The translations under genes and the position numbers were made by a program. 41,297 nucleotides of DNA from an uncultured bacterium (lineage in GTDB: Bacteria > Bacteroidota > Bacteroidia > Bacteroidales > Bacteroidaceae), in assembly GCA_905214795.1 (NCBI GenBank), contig CAJMNM010000028.1, positions 1 to 41,297 of the forward strand, given 5' to 3'. Below are positions 33,593 to 41,297 of the stretch, piece by piece (position 1 is the stretch's first letter; each line of letters opens with the position of its first letter). The notes under the pieces were generated by a model. That model was not told the origin of the DNA. It searched no databases and saw only the letters and a list, made by a program, of their open reading frames with translations.

Positions 33593-34444
33593 CTATAAAT
33601 TTACAGGAATCTTACCCAATACTTTTTCCGCACAGGCATATCCCTCTTCATACAAATCCTTTAATTTTTTGATATCATTTTCCATACGGTCAACTTCAAC
33701 TTTACGCTCAGGCCGTATGGCTATTATCTTACCTTCTTCCTCAAGCCGCTCCACCATTTCGAGTTGCCGGTTATAACATTCGCAGCGGTGACTCAAAACT
33801 ACTCGCAAGCGTGGAAAACGCCTGTATATAAAATGAGGTATTCTGATATCACGTTCAGTCTTGCGATACCCCTTATTACGAGTAAGCACCACCACATTCT
33901 GCGAATATCCCATCGCTATTGCCCGCTCCACCGGTATGGAATCTACAATACCTCCATCCAACATCGGAATATGATCCACTATGGCAACCGGACAAACATA
34001 TGGCAGACTGCTTGATGCCTTTGCAATACGCACCAGACGTTCACTATTATTCTTTTCTGACAGATAACATGGCTTACCAGTCAGACAGTTTGTTGTCACC
34101 ATCTCAAAAATATTCGGATTCCTACGGTACGCCTCATAATCATAAGGCACTATCCGTTCTGGAAACTCCTCATAAAGAAGATGTTGATTCAAAATAGAGC
34201 GTTGTGTCCATAAATACTTCATTCCGATATACTTGTATTTCTCAAGCATATCAATATTACTATACTTGGCCCGTCCTCGCTGATGACTCATATAAGACAA
34301 GCCATTACATGCACCGGCTGAAACACCGATGGCATAAGGAAAATCAATGTGGTGATCCAGCAACCAATCCAATACCCCACATGTGAACACACCACGCATT
34401 CCACCACCTTCAAGTACTAAACCCGTTTGTCTGTTTATCTCCAT
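33593..34444 (-). CDS. Patatin-like phospholipase (RssA/YjjU type)
   Basis: I use the ATG at 34444 (283 residues); the in-frame ATG at 34468 falls inside the -7 box. The Ser-Asp dyad is complete: oxyanion loop LEGGGMRGVF (residues 11-20), nucleophile elbow GVSAG with Ser42, and DGGIVDSIP with Asp163. There is no signal peptide, so it is cytoplasmic or peripheral to the inner membrane. The C-terminal basic helices (LKDLYEEGYACAEKVLG) are typical of the single-domain group. It would act as an acyl hydrolase on phospholipids or lipids; true substrate is unknown. Its operon partner is the 94-residue gene, and it diverges from the aminopeptidase P gene with a 98-bp gap. Confidence 0.93.
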   Translation of the reverse strand: MEINRQTGLVLEGGGMRGVFTCGVLDWLLDHHIDFPYAIGVSAGACNGLSYMSHQRGRAKYSNIDMLEKYKYIGMKYLWTQRSILNQHLLYEEFPERIVPYDYEAYRRNPNIFEMVTTNCLTGKPCYLSEKNNSERLVRIAKASSSLPYVCPVAIVDHIPMLDGGIVDSIPVERAIAMGYSQNVVVLTRNKGYRKTERDIRIPHFIYRRFPRLRVVLSHRCECYNRQLEMVERLEEEGKIIAIRPERKVEVDRMENDIKKLKDLYEEGYACAEKVLGKIPVNL

Positions 34445-34465
34445 AATAAATCCTAAAAACATCTG

Positions 34466-34473
34466 CAAAGATA
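34466..34473 (-). promoter_or_regulatory. Promoter -7 box of the patatin operon
   Basis: CAAAGATA on the plus strand reads TATCTTTG on the minus strand, an exact match to TAnnTTTG and the same octamer as at the glycosidase operon. Leader to the ATG at 34444 would be about 15 nt. No -33 TTTG at 19-21 bp. Confidence 0.65.
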
Positions 34474-34496
34474 ATGATTTTCCGAATTTAATTCAT

Positions 34497-34504
34497 TAAT
34501 TTTG
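34497..34504 (+). promoter_or_regulatory. Promoter -7 box of the aminopeptidase P gene
   Basis: TAATTTTG is an exact TAnnTTTG match, 38 bp before the ATG at 34543, predicting a leader of about 33 nt. It lies 23 bp from the patatin -7 box, so polymerases at the two divergent promoters could hinder each other. No -33 match. Confidence 0.6.
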
Positions 34505-34542
34505 CAATCTTTACCAAAATCATATCCAAAAACATTAAAAAC

Positions 34543-35949
34543 ATGTTATTCGATAAAGCTACTTATATCGCCAGACGTGAAAAGCTTAAACAGCAAGTGA
34601 AAAGCGGACTCATCGTCTTATTTGGTAATAATGATTCACCGTCCAATTATCCGGCCAACGTTTATCAGTATCGTCAGGACAGTACATTTCTTTATTTTTA
34701 CGGTCTGAAGCGTGACGGTCTTGTTGGTGTCATCGACATTGACAATAACAAGGAATATCTCTTTGGCAACGACATAGACATTGAAGATATCGTATGGTTC
34801 GGCTCTGTTGACAGTGTAGCCGACATGGCAGCCCAATGTGGTGTTGAAGAAAGCGCACCGATGAAACAGTTACAGGTTATTATCGACCGTGCCAAAACCA
34901 CCGGACAAACCATTCATTTCTTACCACCGTACCGTCATGATCTGATGATTCAGCTCATGGATCTGACAGGCATCCACCCTTCACAACAGCGCGAGAAAGC
35001 ATCTGTCGAGCTCATTATGGCCGTTGTGAACCAGCGTGCCGTTAAAAGCACGGCCGAGATTGAGGAAATAGAACGGGCCTGTGCCATCGGTTATGACATG
35101 CATACCACAGCCATGCAGTTGTGCAAACCTGGCGTTACAGAACAATATATCGCAGGAACAATCAGCGGAATAGCTTCAGCCAGGGGATGTATGGTCAGTT
35201 TTCCGTCCATCCTTTCCATGCATGGAGAAATCATGCACGGCTACCCATCACCTCGCCCACTTGAGGCAGGACGCCTGATGCTGTGTGACGCTGGTGCTGA
35301 GACCAATGATAATTACTGTTCAGACAATACACGTACCACTCCTATCAGCGGAAAATTCACTTCACGCCAACGTGACATATACAGCATTGTTGAAGCTTGT
35401 CACGACCATGTCCTGACAATTGCCAAACCAGGCATCAAATGGTGGGACGTACATATGAGCGTTGCCACGCTCATGACCGAACGTTTAAAAGCACTCGGAT
35501 TGATGAAGGGCGACACAACAGAAGCTGTCCGTCAGGGTGCGCACGCCCTGTTCTTCCCTCATGGTTTAGGACACATGATGGGTATGGACGTGCATGACAT
35601 GGAAGGCCTTGGACAGATTTATGTCGGATTTGATGATGAAGTCCGTCCATCAACACAATTCGGCACCAATTGTCTGCGTTGTGGACGACGTTTACAGGAA
35701 GGCTGGGTCATGACAGACGAACCGGGTATTTATTTCATACCGGCTCTCATTGACGAATGGCGCAGCAAAGGTATCAATAAAGACTTTATTAATTTTGAGG
35801 CCGTAGAAACCTATAAAGATTTTGGCGGTATCAGAATAGAAGATGATATTCTTATCACAGCAGACGGATGTCGCATGCTTGGCAAACAAATTATACCATA
35901 CCACATTGATGATGTGGAAAATTACATGGAAAAATATCATCATTATTAA
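34543..35949 (+). CDS. pepP: Xaa-Pro aminopeptidase (peptidase M24B, aminopeptidase P)
   Basis: A 468-residue cytoplasmic metallopeptidase of the family's usual length that removes an N-terminal residue preceding proline. The N-terminal aminopeptidase P domain (about 1-150) is followed by the pita-bread domain. All five metal ligands are visible: Asp249 (LCDAGAETN), Asp261 (YCSDNTRTTP), His344 (FFPHGLGHMMG), Glu393 (TDEPGIYF) and Glu433 (IRIEDDIL). The H-x-x-x-H-x motif and spacing agree with E. coli PepP (His354). The insert near TNCLRCGRRL (375-384) contains a CxxC pair that I would not call a metal site. The exported C1B peptidase follows by 47 bp, so they may form a two-gene peptide-breakdown unit. 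Confidence 0.95.
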   Translation: MLFDKATYIARREKLKQQVKSGLIVLFGNNDSPSNYPANVYQYRQDSTFLYFYGLKRDGLVGVIDIDNNKEYLFGNDIDIEDIVWFGSVDSVADMAAQCGVEESAPMKQLQVIIDRAKTTGQTIHFLPPYRHDLMIQLMDLTGIHPSQQREKASVELIMAVVNQRAVKSTAEIEEIERACAIGYDMHTTAMQLCKPGVTEQYIAGTISGIASARGCMVSFPSILSMHGEIMHGYPSPRPLEAGRLMLCDAGAETNDNYCSDNTRTTPISGKFTSRQRDIYSIVEACHDHVLTIAKPGIKWWDVHMSVATLMTERLKALGLMKGDTTEAVRQGAHALFFPHGLGHMMGMDVHDMEGLGQIYVGFDDEVRPSTQFGTNCLRCGRRLQEGWVMTDEPGIYFIPALIDEWRSKGINKDFINFEAVETYKDFGGIRIEDDILITADGCRMLGKQIIPYHIDDVENYMEKYHHY

Positions 35950-35996
35950 ATAAATTGTTAAACAACAACTAAATTAAACATCAACTTAAAATTAAA

Positions 35997-37205
35997 ATGA
36001 AAAAACATTTATTACTTTTCGCAATGGCCTGTTGCGTGCTTAACCTTTCTGCTCAAGAAAACAAAGAAGCACAAAAGGACACTACCAAAAACGAAGGTTT
36101 TGTATTCACTACAGTAAAAGAGAACCCGATTACTTCTATCAAAGACCAGAACCAGAGTGGTACCTGCTGGTGCTTTAGTTCACTTTCATTCTTTGAATCA
36201 GAACTTCTCCGTATGGGAAAAGGCGAACATGACCTCTGCGAAATGTTTGTTGTACACAAAACCATGGAAGACCGTGCGAAACAAACCGTACGCACTCATG
36301 GTGACGTATCTTACTCACAAGGTGGAAGCTTCTACGATGTCATCTACTGTATGCAAAACTATGGTATCGTTCCTCAGGAAGCTATGCCACAACCTGGTAC
36401 ACTTTATGGTGACACACTGCCTAATCACAATGAAGTAGATTTGGTTGCAGGCGGATTTGTCCGCGCTTTGGCTACAAGCAAGCTCCGCAAGCTGACTCCG
36501 GTATGGACAAAAGCATTCAGCAGTATCTATGATGCTTACCTGGGAGAATGCCCTGAAAAATTCACCTACAAAGGTAAGGAATATACTCCACAGAGCTATA
36601 TGAAAAGCCTCGGTTTAAACCTGGATGATTATGTATCACTCACTTCTTTTACTCACCATCCTTTCTACAAACCGTTCGTTATTGAAGTTCAGGACAACTG
36701 GCGTTGGGCACAGTCTTATAACCTGCCTATTGACGAGTTGATGGAAGTATTCGATTATGCCATCAATAACGGTTATACCATTGCATGGGGTTCTGATGTC
36801 AGCGAAACTGGATTTACACGTAACGGTATTGCTGTAATGCCCGATTTGAAACGTGAGGACCTGACCGGTTCTGATGCTGCGCGTTGGTTAGGCTTAAGCA
36901 CTTCTGAAAAACGTGCCGAAGCTACCAAGAAACCGGGTCCTGAAGTAAAGGTTACTCAAGAAATGAGACAAGAAGCTTATGACAACTGGGAAACAACCGA
37001 CGATCATGGCATGCAAATCTATGGTATCGCTAAGGACCAGAATGGCACAGAATATTATATGGTAAAGAACTCATGGGGTGATGCAGGAAAATACAAAGGC
37101 ATTTGGTATGCTTCTAAATCATTCGTGGCTTACAAGACCATGAATATCGTTGTGAATAAGAATGCGATTCCAAAGCATATCCTAAAAAAATTAGGCTTGA
37201 AATAA
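35997..37205 (+). CDS. Exported C1B cysteine peptidase (bleomycin hydrolase / aminopeptidase C type)
   Basis: A 402-residue papain-fold peptidase with a signal peptide (MKKHLLLFAMACCVLNLSAQ), so it should act in the periplasm or outside. The triad is intact: Gln51 (oxyanion) and Cys57 in KDQNQSGTCWCF, His337 in DDHGMQIYG and Asn358 in VKNSWGDAG. The long insertion between Cys and His (about 230 residues, for instance WAQSYNLPIDELMEVFDYAI) and the SW-type ending are C1B traits; classical PepC and bleomycin hydrolase are cytoplasmic hexamers of about 450 residues, so the secreted form is a variation. Ends LKKLGLK, followed by a strong terminator. Upstream pepP is 47 bp away. Confidence 0.92.
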   Translation: MKKHLLLFAMACCVLNLSAQENKEAQKDTTKNEGFVFTTVKENPITSIKDQNQSGTCWCFSSLSFFESELLRMGKGEHDLCEMFVVHKTMEDRAKQTVRTHGDVSYSQGGSFYDVIYCMQNYGIVPQEAMPQPGTLYGDTLPNHNEVDLVAGGFVRALATSKLRKLTPVWTKAFSSIYDAYLGECPEKFTYKGKEYTPQSYMKSLGLNLDDYVSLTSFTHHPFYKPFVIEVQDNWRWAQSYNLPIDELMEVFDYAINNGYTIAWGSDVSETGFTRNGIAVMPDLKREDLTGSDAARWLGLSTSEKRAEATKKPGPEVKVTQEMRQEAYDNWETTDDHGMQIYGIAKDQNGTEYYMVKNSWGDAGKYKGIWYASKSFVAYKTMNIVVNKNAIPKHILKKLGLK

Positions 37206-37239
37206 TCGCCTGACCGACAGAGGTTCGTAAAAATTAAAT

Positions 37240-37291
37240 AACCGCAGTTTCCAATTTATTTATTGAAAACTGCGGTTTTCTTGTATTTTTT
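37240..37291 (+). terminator. Terminator after the C1B peptidase gene
   Basis: AACCGCAGTTT (37240-37250) pairs with AAACTGCGGTT (37267-37277), with CAAT/ATTG extending the stem inward. The plus strand continues TTCTTGTATTTTTTT. It ends the pepP-peptidase transcript before recJ. Confidence 0.92.
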
Positions 37292-37372
37292 TCCTACTTT
37301 TACGTTATTATACCGGAATATGGCCACGCGCTACCGGACCCGAGACTGAAAAAAGAAAAAACAATATATAAA

Positions 37373-39103
37373 ATGAATTACAAATGGAAATACGAACCTC
37401 CTACAACCGTAACGACAGAAGCAGCTGATAAACTGGCAGCCGAACTTAATATCAGCCCGATATTAGGCAAGCTGCTTATTGAACGAAACATCACGACAGT
37501 CAAAGCTGCCAAGAGCTTTTTCAGACCGTCATTGATGGAACTGCACGATCCGTTTCTTTTCAAAGACATGGATAAGGCTGTAGAGCGCCTGAACTATGCG
37601 TTGGGAAGAAAGGAACGAATCATGGTTTACGGAGACTATGACGTAGACGGATGCACGGCTGTAGCATTGGTCTATAAATTCCTGCAACAATTCTACTCCA
37701 ACATCGACTACTATATCCCCGACCGTTATGAAGAAGGATATGGTGTGTCTGTGAAAGGTATAGACTACGCAGAAGAAACAGATGTAAAACTCATCATCGT
37801 ACTCGACTGCGGAATCAAAGCTGTAGACGAAATTCAATATGCCAAGGACAAAGGGATTGATTTTATCATCTGCGACCACCATGTACCGGATGAAATTCTG
37901 CCGCCCGCTGTAGCTATTCTTAATGCCAAACGTAACGACTCAACCTATCCTTATCCGCATCTCTCCGGATGTGGCGTAGGTTTCAAACTAATGCAGGCTT
38001 TTGCTATCAGTAACGGTATTGAATTCAGTCAGCTCATCCCATTGCTCGACTTGTGTGCCGTCAGCATTGCATCAGATATTGTACCCATCATGGGCGAAAA
38101 CAGAGTGCTGGCTTATCAAGGCCTTCGACAACTTAACTCATCCCCCAGTGTGGGACTGAAAGCCATTATTAACATCTGCGGACTGAAAGACCGCGAACTG
38201 ACCATGAATGATATTATATTCAAGATTGGTCCGCGTATCAATGCATCAGGACGTATACAAAACGGCAAGGAGGCCGTCGCTCTGCTCATCGAAAAGAATT
38301 ACGACACAGCTCTGGAAATGGCTGCGCAAATCAATCATTATAACGATATGCGTAAAGACCTTGACAAGTCTATGACCGAAGAAGCCAACCAGATTGTAGT
38401 GAGTCTAGACAAAAAGATGGAACAACGTGCCATTGTCATCTATAATGAAGAATGGCACAAAGGAGTAATAGGCATTGTAGCATCACGGCTTACAGAAATT
38501 TACTATCGCCCTTCAGTAGTTCTTACAAGAGCGGACAATCTAGCTACAGGCTCTGCACGTTCGGTGTCGGGATTCGATGTATATAAAGCCATCGAAAGCT
38601 GTCGTGACCTGTTGGAAAATTTTGGTGGACATACCTATGCGGCAGGTCTTTCAATGAAGGTGGAAAACGTACCGGAATTTAAACGCAGATTTGAGAAATA
38701 TGTAGAAACGCATATCCTTCCGGAACAGACATCAGCAGTATTGAATATCGACGCCTATCTTGATTTCAAGGATATCACCCATAAATTCTACAACGATCTC
38801 AAGAAATTTAATCCGTTCGGACCGGACAACCCTAAACCGTTATTCTGTACTTTACATGTCTATGACTACGGAACCAGCAAGGTAGTAGGCCGTGAACAGG
38901 AACACATCAAACTTGAACTGGTAGATAACAAAAGCAATAATGTAATGAATGGCATTGCCTTCGGACAAAGCTCACAGGCACGCTATATCAAGACTAAACA
39001 GTCTTTTGACATTTGCTACACCATTGAAGAGAATACGCACAAACGCGGCGACATCCAACTGCAGATTGAAGACATACGGCCAAGCAACGAAGCAGGTCAA
39101 TAA
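37373..39103 (+). CDS. recJ: Single-strand-specific 5'-3' exonuclease RecJ
   Basis: A 576-residue protein, the same size as E. coli RecJ (577). RecJ digests single-stranded DNA from the 5' end in recombination and repair. DHH-domain motifs: VYGDYDVDGCTA (Asp88, Asp90, Asp92), VLDCGIKAVDE (Asp145) and ICDHHVPDE (168-170). The DHHA1 half has SGCGVGFKLMQAF, RINASGRIQNGKEAV and NFGGHTYAAGLSM; the C-terminal OB-fold is LDFKDITHKFYNDL onward. The start is the ATG following AAATATATAAA-type A-rich sequence; TACTTTTA at 37295-37302 is one mismatch from a -7 box. recQ begins 8 bp downstream, so the two are co-transcribed and probably act together. Confidence 0.96.
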   Translation: MNYKWKYEPPTTVTTEAADKLAAELNISPILGKLLIERNITTVKAAKSFFRPSLMELHDPFLFKDMDKAVERLNYALGRKERIMVYGDYDVDGCTAVALVYKFLQQFYSNIDYYIPDRYEEGYGVSVKGIDYAEETDVKLIIVLDCGIKAVDEIQYAKDKGIDFIICDHHVPDEILPPAVAILNAKRNDSTYPYPHLSGCGVGFKLMQAFAISNGIEFSQLIPLLDLCAVSIASDIVPIMGENRVLAYQGLRQLNSSPSVGLKAIINICGLKDRELTMNDIIFKIGPRINASGRIQNGKEAVALLIEKNYDTALEMAAQINHYNDMRKDLDKSMTEEANQIVVSLDKKMEQRAIVIYNEEWHKGVIGIVASRLTEIYYRPSVVLTRADNLATGSARSVSGFDVYKAIESCRDLLENFGGHTYAAGLSMKVENVPEFKRRFEKYVETHILPEQTSAVLNIDAYLDFKDITHKFYNDLKKFNPFGPDNPKPLFCTLHVYDYGTSKVVGREQEHIKLELVDNKSNNVMNGIAFGQSSQARYIKTKQSFDICYTIEENTHKRGDIQLQIEDIRPSNEAGQ

Positions 39104-39111
39104 CAATATTG

Positions 39112-41031
39112 ATGAACGGCTCAAAAAAAAACGATAAATATTCAGACCTTCTGAAGACTTACTGGGGTTACGATAGCTTCAGAGGTGTTCAACGTGACAT
39201 TATCGAGAGTATAGGAGCCAGAAAAGATACGCTTGGTCTTATGCCTACAGGTGGAGGTAAGTCTGTCACATTCCAGGTTCCTGCCCTAAATCAGGAAGGT
39301 GTCTGCATAGTTGTCACACCGCTCATCGCACTCATGAAAGACCAGGTGCAAAACCTGAGACGGCGAGGCATCAAGGCCGTAGCCGTTTACTCTGGTTTGT
39401 CACGCGAAGAAATTATCGTTGCGCTTGAAAACTGCATATTCGGACAATACAAGTTTCTCTACGTTTCTCCGGAACGACTGACCACAGAGCTCTTTTTGAG
39501 TAAGCTACGGCACATGAAAGTCAGTTTTATTACTGTAGACGAAGCGCACTGCATTTCGCAATGGGGCTACGATTTCCGTCCTTCCTATACCCGCATTGCC
39601 GAAATCAGAGAATATCTGCCAGACATTCCCATACTTGCCTTAACAGCAACTGCAACTCCAGAAGTTGTAAAAGACATACAGCGTCAGCTAGGATTCAAGC
39701 AAGAGAATGTTTTTCAGATGAGCTTTGAACGTCCCAACCTGACGTACGTAGTCCGGCATACAGAAGATAAAATCACAGAATTGCTTCATATTCTGAGCTG
39801 TATTCAGGGCAGTGCCATTGTCTATACCCGCGACCGCAAAGGAACGAAAGAAGTATCTGCTCTGCTCGAAAAAGAGCATATCACCGCAACATTCTACCAT
39901 GCCGGTCTGGACGATGCCGATAAAGATAAACGTCAACGCTTGTGGCAATCCGGACAAATCCGTGTAATGGTAGCTACCAATGCCTTCGGTATGGGAATTG
40001 ACAAACCGGATGTACGTTTGGTTGTCCATTTGGATTTGCCCGACTCAATAGAAGCTTATTTTCAGGAAGCCGGACGAGCCGGACGCGACGGTCAGCGCGC
40101 TTATGCCGTATTGCTTTATCAGAAAAGCGACCGCACGAGTATGATGCGGCGTATTCCAGACAGTTTTCCCACCAAGGAAGCCATCCGGACAGTCTACGAA
40201 CATCTTTGCTATTACTATCAGATGGCCATGGGCGACGGTCTTAATGTAACCAGAGAGTTCCATTTGGACGAATTTTGTCGCAACTTCAAACATTTTCCGG
40301 TGCAGACCCACAACGCATTGAAAATTCTGACACAAGCCGGATACATCGAATATACAGAGGAACAAGACAACGCATCCCGCCTGCACTTCCTGCTCAGACG
40401 GGACGAGCTCTACCGTCTTGGAGAATTACCCGATGACATGGAGAATCTGATTCAGTGGGTACTGCGCAGTTATGGTGGCTTGTTTAGCGATTATGTATTT
40501 ATTGACGAACGCCGTCTGGCTACATTAAGCGGCCTTACAACTGATCAGGTATACCACAGTCTGCTTGATTTGTCCATCCGACATATCGTACATTACATTC
40601 CACACAAGAAAACCCCCTACATCACCTTTACGTGCAAAAGAATAGAATCTGACCGTATTGTGCTAAATCCAGAAATTTATGAGCGCCGGAAAGAGAATCT
40701 TGAAAAGCGTATCAAAGCCATGGTAGAATATGCTACAGAAGAAGATGTCTGCCGAAGCCACTTCTTGCTCGATTATTTTGGAGAAAACCAACCTCACAAC
40801 TGTTTGCGATGTGATGTCTGTCTGTCAAAAGACGGCGACTTGCGAAAAGGCGAAGCCGAAGAAATCTCTCGCCGCATTCTTGATGTCCTTTCCGATGGCG
40901 CACACCACGATCTCAGAACCTTCCTTTTTCCGGAATTTGCTCCAGACAAAATAAAAGCAGTCGTGCGGAGAATGATACAGGAGGAACAGATTCATCTTAA
41001 GGACGGCTCGGCATATATTATACCCCATTGA
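39112..41031 (+). CDS. recQ: RecQ-family DNA helicase (no HRDC domain, zinc site late in the chain)
   Basis: From the ATG at 39112 the protein has 639 residues. Helicase core: MPTGGGKS Walker A (Lys50), TVDEAHCISQWGYDFRPSY (DEAH 143-146), ALTATATPEV, NAFGMGIDKPDVRLVVH and YFQEAGRAGRDG (321-327 for the last motif). The zinc cysteines Cys547, Cys564, Cys567 and Cys570 keep the E. coli RecQ spacing (17-3-3) but come about 225 residues after GRAGRDG, against about 55 in E. coli. The intervening segment holds one or two winged-helix-like units. After the zinc site only about 70 residues remain; no HRDC domain. It unwinds DNA 3' to 5' and partners RecJ, 8 bp upstream. It could be a distinct RecQ branch. 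Confidence 0.94.
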   Translation: MNGSKKNDKYSDLLKTYWGYDSFRGVQRDIIESIGARKDTLGLMPTGGGKSVTFQVPALNQEGVCIVVTPLIALMKDQVQNLRRRGIKAVAVYSGLSREEIIVALENCIFGQYKFLYVSPERLTTELFLSKLRHMKVSFITVDEAHCISQWGYDFRPSYTRIAEIREYLPDIPILALTATATPEVVKDIQRQLGFKQENVFQMSFERPNLTYVVRHTEDKITELLHILSCIQGSAIVYTRDRKGTKEVSALLEKEHITATFYHAGLDDADKDKRQRLWQSGQIRVMVATNAFGMGIDKPDVRLVVHLDLPDSIEAYFQEAGRAGRDGQRAYAVLLYQKSDRTSMMRRIPDSFPTKEAIRTVYEHLCYYYQMAMGDGLNVTREFHLDEFCRNFKHFPVQTHNALKILTQAGYIEYTEEQDNASRLHFLLRRDELYRLGELPDDMENLIQWVLRSYGGLFSDYVFIDERRLATLSGLTTDQVYHSLLDLSIRHIVHYIPHKKTPYITFTCKRIESDRIVLNPEIYERRKENLEKRIKAMVEYATEEDVCRSHFLLDYFGENQPHNCLRCDVCLSKDGDLRKGEAEEISRRILDVLSDGAHHDLRTFLFPEFAPDKIKAVVRRMIQEEQIHLKDGSAYIIPH

Positions 41032-41143
41032 TAAAGATCTTCTTACCTGTCATATAAATTTTAGGAAAGAGAATGTTTCATCACAACAGAAATAATTTTT
41101 ATATTATAATTAAACATTACATACTTCATTATTCCCCCAAAAA

Positions 41144-41174
41144 GTTGAACACAAGACTTCAGTATATACTTTTG
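41144..41174 (+). promoter_or_regulatory. Candidate promoter in the right-hand gap
   Basis: GTTG at 41144-41147 and TACTTTTG at 41167-41174, 19 bp apart, match the Bacteroides -33 (3 of 4) and -7 (exact) consensus. Transcription would start near 41181. Downstream there is only a 6-codon ORF (ATG at 41215) before the hairpin at 41248-41281, so the product could be a small RNA of about 100 nt or the leader of a gene outside the window. Confidence 0.4.
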
Positions 41175-41244
41175 TGGATTTTTATTATAGGCTAAACAGA
41201 CAAAATAAAACCGATGATTAAAAAGCTAGTATAGTAATATACAC

Positions 41245-41281
41245 AAAAAATCCTCCGTTAACCTTTCGGTCCGGAGGATTT
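41245..41281 (-). terminator. Terminator, mainly for a minus-strand gene to the right
   Basis: AAATCCTCCG (41248-41257) pairs with CGGAGGATTT (41272-41281), with a small inner ACC/GGT pairing. On the minus strand the stem ends GGATTTTTTG, a strong U tail; on the plus strand only TTTCTCT follows. This predicts a minus-strand gene just beyond the window and may also stop the candidate transcript from 41181. Confidence 0.8.
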
Positions 41282-41297
41282 CTCTATCAATAAAAAA

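Noticed and set aside
35640..35700. CxxC pair in aminopeptidase P as a metal or redox site
   Set aside because: A lone CLRC in a surface insert of a normal M24B enzyme; no second pair of ligands.
41131..41155. CCCCCAAAAAGTTGAACA, reminiscent of the ends of some IS3-like elements
   Set aside because: Only one end, no transposase, no partner repeat or target duplication in the window; part of it fits a -33 box.
15..41297. Mobile elements, CRISPR arrays, tRNA or rRNA
   Set aside because: I found no regularly spaced repeats, cloverleaf-like sequences, integrase or transposase motifs.

Overview
The window looks like chromosomal DNA from a Bacteroidales bacterium (Bacteroides, Phocaeicola or Prevotella type; I cannot fix the genus). 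The evidence is gene content and signals. There is a very large SprA/Sov-type outer-membrane protein beside ruvA, many exported glycosidases of families GH97, GH95, GH2 and GH43, and a one-chain pyruvate:ferredoxin oxidoreductase. Six to eight promoters fit the Bacteroides consensus (-7 TAnnTTTG, with or without a -33 TTTG), and leaders are short and A/T-rich. I see no rRNA, tRNA, CRISPR array, phage gene or transposase.

Layout. (1) 1-8565: ruvA-sprA on the minus strand, closed by a strong terminator at the left edge. (2) 8566-19172: carbohydrate region. A plus-strand GH97-like gene with an altered active site converges on a four-gene minus-strand operon: unassigned beta-propeller glycosidase, GH2 with a discoidin/CBM32-like tail, GH95, and an alpha/beta-hydrolase-like putative esterase. 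There is no SusC/SusD pair and no regulator gene. (3) 19433-21735: minus-strand cstA operon, in which cstA overlaps a two-helix membrane peptide by ATGA and is followed by a small beta-barrel gene. (4) 22025-26985, plus strand: Gfo/Idh/MocA oxidoreductase, a tandem two-propeller GH43 protein, then a separately promoted GHL10 (DUF187) protein whose C-terminus resembles a type IX secretion sorting domain. (5) 26959-29461: an ATP-grasp-like protein of unknown role and an AAA/DUF4143 ATPase, transcribed away from each other from one superimposed two-way promoter. (6) 29527-33134: pyruvate:ferredoxin oxidoreductase with its own terminator. (7) 33226-37290: patatin-like phospholipase plus a 94-residue protein on the minus strand, diverging from Xaa-Pro aminopeptidase and an exported C1B cysteine peptidase. 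(8) 37373-41031: recJ-recQ. The right end holds a promoter-like site and a terminator facing left.

How the genes fit together. The glycosidases suggest stepwise removal of terminal sugars (alpha-linked fucose or L-galactose, beta-galactose or similar, pentoses, perhaps an ester) from a branched plant or host glycan. CstA, the oxidoreductase and the pyruvate:ferredoxin oxidoreductase belong to central carbon use. RecJ and RecQ are a natural DNA end-processing pair. The least explained items are the GH97 active site, the partnerless operon of exported enzymes, the small CstA-coupled peptide, the symmetric promoter at 28231-28265 and the ATP-grasp-like gene it drives.
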